From: an uncultured Paracoccaceae bacterium
Lineage (GTDB): Bacteria > Pseudomonadota > Alphaproteobacteria > Rhodobacterales > Rhodobacteraceae
Reading direction: 5' to 3'
Assembly: GCA_938038825.1 (NCBI GenBank)
Contig: CALHST010000163.1
Coordinates: 1 to 18,260 of the forward strand
DNA: 18,260 nt
The position numbers and the translations under genes are program-made. Under the pieces are notes generated by a model. That model had not been told where the DNA came from, did no database searches, and saw nothing but the letters and a program-made list of their open reading frames with translations. Position 1 is the stretch's first letter, and the number at the start of each line of letters is the position of its first letter. Below are positions 1-6,707 of the stretch, in pieces.

Positions 1-2013
1 GCGGATCTGGTGTATCGGCTTGATGCCTATGGGGCCAAAGTTGTGGCGTTGGATTTGATTCTGTCAGAGCCAGATCAATATTCCCCATCCACATTTGTAG
101 AACGGGGCACCTTTGGTGCTGTACACTTGCCGGAAACGGTCCGGGCACAATTTCGCACCATGAATTTTGACACAGATTTTGCCGATTCTCTTACAGTCAT
201 GCCAGTCATACTAGGGGTCGCCCAACGCGCGGGTGACGGTGACAGTGCGCCTGCCAAATCAGTGGAGATCACTGAATTTGGCACCGGGCTCGTGGATGCA
301 TTGCCCCTTTTGGGCCCAACAACCTCTGTTTTGCCAACATTCGAAGGTGTTGCTGCTGGCGTGGGCAGTCTTGCCGTGAATGCCGAGTCGCGCGCCTCTG
401 TGGTTCGTACAGTCCCATTGGCTTGGGGTTCCGACGGGCGGGCAGTCCCAAGTCTGGCTGTCGAGGCGTTGCGGATTGGTTTGGACAAAGCGTCGATTTC
501 CTTAAAAGGAGAATCTGGATCACCAGGCACAATCCGCACCCTGCAAGTCGGGGGCGACAAGATCACCATTCCGACGCGGGCAGACGGTGGCATTTGGGTT
601 CGGTTCCGCCCACGAGAAGACGACATGTATGTGTCTGCCAAAGACGTCTTGGCATCCGGGGCCTTGGACCCCGCGCTGCAGCAAAAGCTGGAAGGCCACA
701 CCGTGTTTGTCGGAACGTCAGCCGCCGGGCGCTTTAATGTGCGCACCACGGCGCTGGGCGAGGCTTTGCCGGGTGTGGCGATCCATGCGCAGGTGGCCGA
801 GCAGATTCTGTTGGGGACGTATTTGACACGGGCCGTTTGGGTGGACGGCGCGGAAATGGCTGCCTTGTTGGTCTTGGGTTTGTTGATTGGTTACAGGATG
901 TTCCGATCTGGGCCCATTATGTCCTTTGCCATGGGATTTGCAGGCGCCGTGGTGATTGCCGTGACCAGTTGGTTGGCGTTTACCCAATATAACCTGCTGC
1001 TGGATGCGTCGTTCCCGTTAATCGGCGGGTTCTTCGGATTTGCCTTTGTGACCGGTTATCAATTCATTGCGGCAGACCGCGACAAACGCGAGATGCGCCG
1101 GTCGTTTTCGCGGTATGTGGCCCCAACCGTGTTAGAGCAGATCGAAGGCAGCGGTTATGTGCTTGAGCTGGGCGGCGAAATGCGCCCCGCGACGGTTATG
1201 TTCTGTGACATTCGCGACTTCACCCCCATTTCAGAACAATATTCGGCCGAGGAACTCGTGCGCTTTCTCAACGAATTGTTTGGGTGTCTCAGTGCCGAGA
1301 TCCTGAAGACACAGGGCACCATCGACAAATTCATCGGCGACAGTGTGATGGCGTTTTGGAACGCGCCTTTGCCTGTGGATGACTATCCAGAACGCGCGAT
1401 GGAGGCCGCATTGGCCATGCGACAGGCCCTGAAACGGTTCAATAAAAACCGCGACGAAGCCCCGGTTCGGTTGGCCATTGGGCTTAGCACGGGGCAGGTC
1501 TGTGTGGGCAATATCGGCTCGGCTGATCGGTTCGATTATTCGGTGATTGGGGACAACGTGAACGTGGCCGCGCGTCTTGAAGCGGCCTGTCGTTGGGTCG
1601 GCTGCGACGTGCTGGTCACAGACCAAACCTACCGCGAGGCGGATCGGTTTGCGTGCCTGTATGCCGGAGCTTTGAAGTTAAAAGGCGTGTCGTCATTGAC
1701 GCCTGCTTGGGTGATGTGCGGAGATGGCAAGCTTAAGGGGTCGTATGTCTACAAGAACCTCGCCACGGCGCACAACGCATGGCAAGCCGGGGTGCGGCGG
1801 AAAGCCAGTGCGGCAGAGTTATCCGATTTGTTAACCCGGTGCCGCGAAGCCGCCAAGGCCGTGTCTGATGACATGGTCACGTTTGTTGATGCGCTGGATG
1901 GGCGACTTGAAGATTACAAAGAACCGCCCGCCATCGACAAAACCGGGGTGCCAAAACCGCCGCGCAAAGCATCCGAAGCGCGGTTCGAAGCCATCGCTGC
2001 CTCTGCTAAGTAA
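1..2013 (+). CDS. CHASE2-domain adenylate/guanylate cyclase (5' partial)
   Basis: Membrane-bound class III nucleotide cyclase, expected to make cAMP (or cGMP) from the NTP in response to a signal sensed outside the membrane. The frame is open to base 1, so the gene begins upstream. Numbering from the GTG at base 10, residues 1-270 are CHASE2-like (extracytoplasmic sensor), then about three membrane segments lie near 278-298, 302-323 and 330-352. The catalytic domain follows at about 380-545. Seen: metal-binding Asp400 in FCDIRDF and Asp444 in KFIGD, base-recognition Lys440, and the DYSVIGDNVNVAAR stretch at 509-522 holding the Asn518/Arg522 pair. Ser511 sits where bacterial adenylate cyclases often have Thr; with Lys440 this favours ATP, as inference. 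About 120 charged residues follow the domain. Its last 100 bp overlap the convergent racemase gene. Family assignment is firm; nucleotide specificity and signal are unknown. Confidence 0.93.
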   Translation, partial: ADLVYRLDAYGAKVVALDLILSEPDQYSPSTFVERGTFGAVHLPETVRAQFRTMNFDTDFADSLTVMPVILGVAQRAGDGDSAPAKSVEITEFGTGLVDALPLLGPTTSVLPTFEGVAAGVGSLAVNAESRASVVRTVPLAWGSDGRAVPSLAVEALRIGLDKASISLKGESGSPGTIRTLQVGGDKITIPTRADGGIWVRFRPREDDMYVSAKDVLASGALDPALQQKLEGHTVFVGTSAAGRFNVRTTALGEALPGVAIHAQVAEQILLGTYLTRAVWVDGAEMAALLVLGLLIGYRMFRSGPIMSFAMGFAGAVVIAVTSWLAFTQYNLLLDASFPLIGGFFGFAFVTGYQFIAADRDKREMRRSFSRYVAPTVLEQIEGSGYVLELGGEMRPATVMFCDIRDFTPISEQYSAEELVRFLNELFGCLSAEILKTQGTIDKFIGDSVMAFWNAPLPVDDYPERAMEAALAMRQALKRFNKNRDEAPVRLAIGLSTGQVCVGNIGSADRFDYSVIGDNVNVAARLEAACRWVGCDVLVTDQTYREADRFACLYAGALKLKGVSSLTPAWVMCGDGKLKGSYVYKNLATAHNAWQAGVRRKASAAELSDLLTRCREAAKAVSDDMVTFVDALDGRLEDYKEPPAIDKTGVPKPPRKASEARFEAIAASAK

Positions 2014-2696
2014 AGCATGTGCCACAACAGTACGAGATTGCTGGAATAAACGGGAATGCCCAAGGTGTCTTCAAGTGCGGGAATGATGCTGAAACTCGGC
2101 AAATTTGTGCAGCTTAGGAACAGCGCCTCTGCGCGGTTCCCCTGCATCATCGCAATTGCTGCATCATAGGTAGCAGCCGGGTCAATGCGGGCCACTGTGG
2201 CTTCATGCGCTTCGCCGAAACTGCCAAAGATCGGCGTTTCAATGCCGTTACCCTGCAAGACTGCGCGCAGTTTGTCGGACACGGGTTCTGTATAGGGGCT
2301 TAAGAATGCAAGTGATTGAATGCCAGTATGTTCACACGCCGCAATCAACGCCGTCATGGGGTCGGTGACATGAGTTGCGGGGCGCGCGGCGCGCAGGTGT
2401 TTGGCAATAGCGTGTGCGCCGATCTGCGCTGTGCCGGATGTGCAGCCATACGCCAAAACGTCAAAGGATTTGCCTGCCGGAAACAAGTCGGTCGCGGTGG
2501 TAAGCGACGCTTCCATTGCACCAAGTGTATCCAATGACACGTCGGTTCCAGACGCGACCCGCGAGACCAAAAGACTGACCGCGTTGGGAATATGCGAGCG
2601 AATTTCGTCTTCCAGCGTTTCATCTGCCTGCAAGGCGACAAGGCCCATATGCACGTTCGCGCGGTCTTTGGTGGTAAAAGGAAACGGAGCGGTCAT
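1914..2696 (-). CDS. Asp/Glu racemase superfamily protein (maleate isomerase / EutA-like)
   Basis: Predicted 260-residue cytoplasmic enzyme of the Asp/Glu/hydantoin racemase superfamily, which includes maleate isomerase, arylmalonate decarboxylase and EutA of ectoine utilisation. Two candidate catalytic cysteines lie where the family places them: Cys85 in AYGCTSGT and Cys196 in LSCTNLP. The segment near 215-232 (PVYSSNLVLLWHMLYLAE) is the usual C-terminal helix region. It is the last gene of a four-gene operon; its ATG overlaps the TGA of the M24 gene (ATGA), with AAGGGC about 9 nt upstream as ribosome site. The last 25 or so residues are encoded antisense to the cyclase C-terminus, an unusually long convergent overlap. 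The exact substrate cannot be read from sequence; a two-cysteine racemase, isomerase or decarboxylase acting on a small dicarboxylate or amino acid is likely. Confidence 0.85.
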   Translation of the reverse strand: MTAPFPFTTKDRANVHMGLVALQADETLEDEIRSHIPNAVSLLVSRVASGTDVSLDTLGAMEASLTTATDLFPAGKSFDVLAYGCTSGTAQIGAHAIAKHLRAARPATHVTDPMTALIAACEHTGIQSLAFLSPYTEPVSDKLRAVLQGNGIETPIFGSFGEAHEATVARIDPAATYDAAIAMMQGNRAEALFLSCTNLPSFSIIPALEDTLGIPVYSSNLVLLWHMLYLAEAAMASNRASDALRGGFGTPVLSMAGGSL

Positions 2697-3856
2697 GGCG
2701 TGCCCTTCAGAACGTGCATATCAGCGGGCCACGGGGTGGTGAGGAATTCCGCCCCTGTTTCAGTGATCACGATGTTTTCTTCGTGCACCATGCCAATGCC
2801 GGGCGCGTATTCTAGGCTGGGTTCCAGCGTCAGCACCATACCTGCGGCCAGTTCTGTGTGATCTTGTGGCATAATTGACGGCCACTCCGTCAGTTGCAGG
2901 CCCAAGCCATGGCCATAGCGTCCTACATCCGAACCGCCAGCCCCTTGGGTCAGGATCCTATCCATGACGTGGAACAGATCCGCTGCTGTTATTCCGGGTT
3001 TGGCGGCGTCAAAAGCTGCGTGGGTGACCTCGATCAGTTTGGAATGCGCGGATTGTGCCTGTTGGGATGGTGCGTCGATGGCGAAATTGCGATCAAAATC
3101 GCAGAAATACCCATCCAGAACCAATCCCGTGTCCAACATCAGCACATCCCCGGTTTGCATCGGTGATGCTGTCGCGGGGGAGATCACATCGCCATACCCA
3201 CCCGGGCCCGCCGCGCCCGCAAGATAGGACACCCAATCGGCACCGTCTTCCAAGCATAACATCTGAAACTGGCGAAAGATCTGATCCAAGGGAACACCGG
3301 GGGCTGCGATATCGGGAACGCGGGCAAAGGCGCGCTCGGCCACGGCGCAAGCAGCGCGGATTTTGTCGATCTCCCCAGGGCTTTTGATCATGCGCAAGGC
3401 GCGCACAATCCCTGCGTCATTGCCAAGATTGCGCGGGGCAAGACGCGCTTGAATATCAGTCAGACTGTCGAGTGGCAGGCGCACATGGGTTTCCATCCCG
3501 CTTGGCATCCCGATTTTGCCCGAGGCGGGAACAAGGTCGGCCAAGACATCACACACCAAAGACACGCCGTCATCTGTGAAATCAGGGGCGGACCATGTGC
3601 GAATATCGCTGATCCAGCTTTGCTGCATCAAATGTGCGCCAATGCTTGGGATGACTGCGATTGGGGTGCCCGTTGCCGGAATGATCAGAAACCAAGGGCG
3701 CGTTGGGCTTTCCCAGAACCGGGTCAAAAACCCCGTGAAATAGGTGAATTCCGCAGGTGTCGTCAGCAGCAAAGCGCCAAGAGTGTTCTGCGCCATGCGC
3801 GCTTGGGCTGCGCTGACACGGGCGCGGTATTCGGATTCTGGAAACCCGCGCGTCAC
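2693..3856 (-). CDS. M24-family Xaa-Pro peptidase-like hydrolase (DoeA/EutD-type)
   Basis: Predicted 387-residue dinuclear-metal hydrolase with the creatinase/aminopeptidase P (pita-bread) fold. The N-terminal creatinase-like domain covers about 1-150 and the catalytic domain about 160-375. All five metal ligands can be placed: Asp242 in MLDTG, Asp253 in CDFDR, His316 in GHGLG, Glu345 in LEPS and Glu359 in VHEEN. Family members cleave Xaa-Pro peptides, creatine or the ectoine ring (DoeA/EutD). The position between a PLP lyase and a racemase-type enzyme argues for a small-molecule amide hydrolase rather than a general peptidase (inference). The start is GTG; it overlaps the upstream TGA by 4 bp (GTGA), so translation is probably coupled. 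No signal peptide is seen. Confidence 0.88.
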   Translation of the reverse strand: MTRGFPESEYRARVSAAQARMAQNTLGALLLTTPAEFTYFTGFLTRFWESPTRPWFLIIPATGTPIAVIPSIGAHLMQQSWISDIRTWSAPDFTDDGVSLVCDVLADLVPASGKIGMPSGMETHVRLPLDSLTDIQARLAPRNLGNDAGIVRALRMIKSPGEIDKIRAACAVAERAFARVPDIAAPGVPLDQIFRQFQMLCLEDGADWVSYLAGAAGPGGYGDVISPATASPMQTGDVLMLDTGLVLDGYFCDFDRNFAIDAPSQQAQSAHSKLIEVTHAAFDAAKPGITAADLFHVMDRILTQGAGGSDVGRYGHGLGLQLTEWPSIMPQDHTELAAGMVLTLEPSLEYAPGIGMVHEENIVITETGAEFLTTPWPADMHVLKGTP

Positions 3857-4896
3857 GCAAGGGCCTCTTCACTGAATATCAGCAACACATGCGCGTCGGC
3901 GCTAAGCCCCAATTCTGCCGCATCACGTCCTGCCAGCAATCCTGCCAATCCAGCGCCTCCTGAAGGTGTCGTTTCAAAACCGATCTGCGCGGATATGGTC
4001 GCCCCTGTTGTGCCTTCCTCTTCGGTGATGGTCATGAAACTGTCCGCGTCCCGCGCCAAGCCTTTTAGCGCGATCAACGAGGGTTCTTTGCAATCAAGCC
4101 GCCCCATCGCAGACACTGGCCCTTCGGTCACAATGGGCGCACCTGAACGGATTGACGCGACAAGGGCGGGGGCCGCTTCGGGTTCGACCACAACTATGTG
4201 GGGGGCCGTGCCCCATTGCATGCGCGCCATGGCGGCGGCTGCCCCGGCAAGCCCACCCACACCCGCTTGCAAAAAGATATGCGTGGGCGGCGTTGCAATC
4301 TGATCAAAGGTTTCCGCCATCAAGGCGGTGTAACCCTCCATCAGACGGTGGGGCAAAGATGTGTAACCAACCCAAGAGCTGTCTGACAACAACGTCGCGT
4401 TTTGCAGTTTTGCGAAATCCACCGCAGCGGCCATGCTGTCTTCGTATGTGGCCCCCGCACGGTGAACATCGGCCCCAATATCCCGCAAGCGATCCGCAAA
4501 GCTTTCTGGCACCGGGTCTGCGATGAACACGGCCGCGCGTGCGCCAAAGGCCGCGGCCCCAGCGGCAAGAGACAGACCATGATTGCCTGCACTTGCGGTC
4601 ACATAATGCTGGCCTGCTGCCCGTCCCGCCGCATGATCACAGGCTATGACATAGGCCGCGCCGAGCGCTTTGAAACTGCCCAAACCCATCCGGGTGCGCT
4701 CATCTTTGATGGATACCGCCGCAATCCCAAGCTGTTGCGCCAGATCCGGTGCCGTTTGCAAAGGTGTGACGGCCGCATGGGGACAGCGCGACAGCAACGC
4801 TTGCGCTGCCGCTGCATCTACGCTGGGCATCGGAACAGGATCCAAATCTGGATGGGTCAGCCCCGTTTCGAGATATGGGTTCGGTGTGATGTGCAT
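3853..4896 (-). CDS. PLP-dependent lyase, diaminopropionate ammonia-lyase-like
   Basis: Predicted 347-residue fold-type II PLP enzyme. The PLP lysine is Lys76 in KDERTRMGLGSFKALG, which resembles diaminopropionate ammonia-lyase (DAPAL) more than threonine dehydratase. TASAGNHG follows near 100-107, then a glycine-rich phosphate-contact region QAGVGGLAG at 210-218 and PSGGAG near 311. It should eliminate ammonia or another beta-leaving group from an amino acid to give a 2-oxo acid. It is shorter than E. coli DAPAL (about 400 residues). The Asp of the DAPAL TATDGNHG motif is Ala103 here, while the second catalytic-type Asp seems kept as Asp172 in SDSSW; substrate or stereochemistry may therefore differ. 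ATG at 4896 is preferred over the TTG one codon earlier because AGGA lies about 9 nt upstream. It starts 14 bp after the MBL gene. Confidence 0.85.
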   Translation of the reverse strand: MHITPNPYLETGLTHPDLDPVPMPSVDAAAAQALLSRCPHAAVTPLQTAPDLAQQLGIAAVSIKDERTRMGLGSFKALGAAYVIACDHAAGRAAGQHYVTASAGNHGLSLAAGAAAFGARAAVFIADPVPESFADRLRDIGADVHRAGATYEDSMAAAVDFAKLQNATLLSDSSWVGYTSLPHRLMEGYTALMAETFDQIATPPTHIFLQAGVGGLAGAAAAMARMQWGTAPHIVVVEPEAAPALVASIRSGAPIVTEGPVSAMGRLDCKEPSLIALKGLARDADSFMTITEEEGTTGATISAQIGFETTPSGGAGLAGLLAGRDAAELGLSADAHVLLIFSEEALA

Positions 4897-4910
4897 CAAA
4901 CGGTTTCCTG

Positions 4911-5714
4911 TTATTCGTGCGGCCAGCGCGTTGGACCCTGATCAAGCTTCCAAACGAAACCAGACGTGCCATGGGTCGGGAAATACTCGGTCACCAACGG
5001 ATCATGGCCGGGAATAACCCGCCGCGCATTGCCCCCTAACTGCAAAAGTGTCCCGTAACCTTCCAACATTGCTTCCGCATCTACGACAATTGGAAACGGT
5101 TTTGCGGCCATAAAGTTCTCGTAGTAATGCGTGGCATCCGAGGCAAGGCACAAAGGGCCATGGGCGGTGTCGACTTCAACCACTTGCAGACCTCTGGAAT
5201 GACCGCCAACGCAATGCACGCGCACACCGGGGGCAACTTCCGCGGACCCATCGTGGAAAACAACGCGCCCCGAATAGACATGTTGCACCATTTGGCACAC
5301 GTGATCTGCGGTGAACGGCATCTGCAAAGTGCCATGGCACATGCATGGACCTGTCGCAAAGGCCATCTCGGCCGCTTGCAAATGGAAGGTTGCTTTCGGA
5401 AAGCGGTCCAAACCGCCTGCATGGTCATAATGCAGATGTGTGATAATGACTGTGTTCACAGTGTCGGCGTGAATATCCAGCGCCTCCAATGCTTTAGCCG
5501 GGTCGCGCAGGATGGGGCGATCGCGCCGATCCGCTTCACCAGCGTCATAACCCGTGTCAACGACGATCCGTTGAAGGCCATTATCCAGCACCCAGACAAA
5601 GTAATCCATGCCATGTTGTTGCGCGGGATGGTCGTCAAAAATGAAGCTGTCCCCACGCGTGCGCGCATCGCGGTCCGCGTATTTGACGGCGTAAACTGTC
5701 CAATGCTGGCTCAT
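4911..5714 (-). CDS. Metallo-beta-lactamase-fold hydrolase, N-acyl homoserine lactonase family
   Basis: Predicted 267-residue cytoplasmic MBL-fold hydrolase. Seen: HLHYDH at 93-98, His172 in GGHSRG, bridging Asp193 in ASDATHYY and His237 in PGHDP. Together these form the full dinuclear site of the AiiA/AttM lactonase family, and the length also fits that family. Such enzymes open lactone rings or cleave related esters and amides. As first gene of an operon with a PLP lyase, an M24 hydrolase and a racemase-type enzyme, it more likely opens a cyclic catabolic intermediate than quenches quorum signals, though AHL lactonase activity remains possible. The short GPCMCHG insert (122-128) has two cysteines close to a histidine. 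The ATG has GAGGA about 9 nt upstream. The promoter should lie in the 123-bp gap shared with the divergent sugar transferase gene. Confidence 0.88.
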   Translation of the reverse strand: MSQHWTVYAVKYADRDARTRGDSFIFDDHPAQQHGMDYFVWVLDNGLQRIVVDTGYDAGEADRRDRPILRDPAKALEALDIHADTVNTVIITHLHYDHAGGLDRFPKATFHLQAAEMAFATGPCMCHGTLQMPFTADHVCQMVQHVYSGRVVFHDGSAEVAPGVRVHCVGGHSRGLQVVEVDTAHGPLCLASDATHYYENFMAAKPFPIVVDAEAMLEGYGTLLQLGGNARRVIPGHDPLVTEYFPTHGTSGFVWKLDQGPTRWPHE

Positions 5715-5837
5715 ATTTTGGATCCTCGTCGAGTGATGCGCCAGATCCGTTCCGGATCTTGATGCAGATTTGCCAATACCTGACGCATTTTAGGCGAAAT
5801 TTGCAAATCATTAAGAGACACCCTCTAGCGTGATGCC
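5715..5837. promoter_or_regulatory. Divergent intergenic region with operator-like repeats
   Basis: This gap separates the catabolic operon (-) from the sugar transferase gene (+) and should hold both promoters; no convincing -35/-10 pair stands out. It contains a perfect 7-bp inverted repeat with 3-bp spacer, AGATCCG-TTC-CGGATCT (5743-5759). It also has two near-identical decamers, ATTTGCCAAT (5768-5777) and the palindromic ATTTGCAAAT (5799-5808), 31 bp apart start to start, about three helical turns. Such layouts are typical of operators, but no regulator gene is in the window. The role is inferred. Confidence 0.4.
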
Positions 5838-6530
5838 ATGTTGACCGCTGTTCCTCTTCCTATGGATCGATCTGCGCTTGGGTCGGTCGGACAAACGTCC
5901 CGGCGTATTCCCATGTCAAAACGGGTTTTCGATGTGGTGTGCGTGTTGGTCTTGATGCCGTTTGTTGTTCCAATTGGGATCTGTGTCGCGCTTGCTCTGA
6001 AAATTCTGGAAGGTGGGCCTGTGTTTTATGTGGCCCGTCGCGTTGGGCAGGGGCGGCGCGACATCGGGGCCGTTAAATTCCGAACGATGCACCCCAACAT
6101 GCAAGATCAAGGCGTGTCTGGGGGGGATAAGAATACCCGCATAACGCCCTTTTGCGCATGGTTGCGCCGACGTCGTTTGGATGAAATTCCGCAATTGATC
6201 AATGTGTTGCGCGGCGAGATGAGCATGGTGGGACCACGCCCGCCGGACCCAGTTTACGTGTCGCTGTTCCCCGAACTTTATGATGATATTCTGCGCAGCC
6301 GTCCCGGAATGACCGGATTGGCCACACTGTATATGCACCGCTTTGAAGACCGATTTTTGCAGCAGTTTTTGTCGGCAGAGGAAACAGATGCCGCCTATCG
6401 ACGTGTGTGCATTCCCCGGAAAGCACGTTTGGACAAGATTTACCAAAAGAGATGGCGGCAGGCTGGCGGCGTGTTTTTTGACATCGCTATTCTGATCAAA
6501 TCTGTTTTGTCTGTTTTGCGCCGATCATAA
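5838..6530 (+). CDS. Sugar transferase (polyprenyl-phosphate phosphosugar transferase, PglC/WbaP C-terminal type)
   Basis: Predicted initiating enzyme of surface-glycan synthesis: it transfers a phosphosugar from a nucleotide sugar to undecaprenyl phosphate at the inner membrane. It is a short form: a single membrane/re-entrant helix (about residues 29-53, after KRVFDVV) and a cytosolic catalytic core, without the multi-helix N-terminus of WbaP. Seen: KFRTMHPN at 80-87, the catalytic Asp115-Glu116 dyad in RLDEIPQLINVLRGEMS, and VGPRPP at 131-136. The C-terminus has a second hydrophobic stretch near 211-227. The start is uncertain: ATG 5838 gives 230 residues, but ATG 5913 (MSKRVFD) gives the usual short N-terminus; neither has a clear ribosome site. 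It probably primes the glycan built by the minus-strand operon at 8809-16001, although the protease gene lies between them. Donor sugar unknown. Confidence 0.9.
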   Translation: MLTAVPLPMDRSALGSVGQTSRRIPMSKRVFDVVCVLVLMPFVVPIGICVALALKILEGGPVFYVARRVGQGRRDIGAVKFRTMHPNMQDQGVSGGDKNTRITPFCAWLRRRRLDEIPQLINVLRGEMSMVGPRPPDPVYVSLFPELYDDILRSRPGMTGLATLYMHRFEDRFLQQFLSAEETDAAYRRVCIPRKARLDKIYQKRWRQAGGVFFDIAILIKSVLSVLRRS

Positions 6531-6707
6531 CAACGGGCTTGAGCGCGCGATCTAACGCATACAGCGATCACTTACGTTGATATTCAATTAAAAATTTCCA
6601 AAATTTCAATCTTTTTGCCGTGGTTCTACCGCATTCCAGCGCGTTAGATGCCCTGATCCAAATTCACATGTCTCCACCAACGTCGCATCGATAATGGAGC
6701 CTGTGTT
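6531..6707. promoter_or_regulatory. AT-rich upstream region of the RTX protease gene
   Basis: The gap between the sugar transferase and protease genes is much more AT-rich than its surroundings, especially 6575-6615, and probably holds the protease promoter, although no firm -35/-10 pair can be named. A perfect 9-bp inverted repeat, ATCTAACGC (6550-6558) and GCGTTAGAT (6641-6649), brackets this AT-rich core. The ribosome site GGAG is near 6694-6698, 8-10 nt before the protease ATG. No terminator hairpin follows the sugar transferase. Confidence 0.4.

Noticed and set aside
75..749. 224-codon open frame on the minus strand
   Set aside because: Lies wholly antisense to the CHASE2 domain of the cyclase; composition is rich in S, R, P and T as expected of a shadow frame, with no recognisable motif.
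3449..4303. 284-codon open frame on the plus strand
   Set aside because: Antisense to the M24 and PLP-lyase genes, both of which have complete catalytic motifs; the translation is rich in C, A, R and P and has no motif.
4911..5714. Quorum-quenching AHL lactonase as the firm function
   Set aside because: The metal site fits, but many family members act on other substrates and the operon context points to catabolism; kept only as an alternative.
5127..5762. 211-codon plus-strand frame
   Set aside because: Antisense to the MBL-fold hydrolase, whose metal site is complete.
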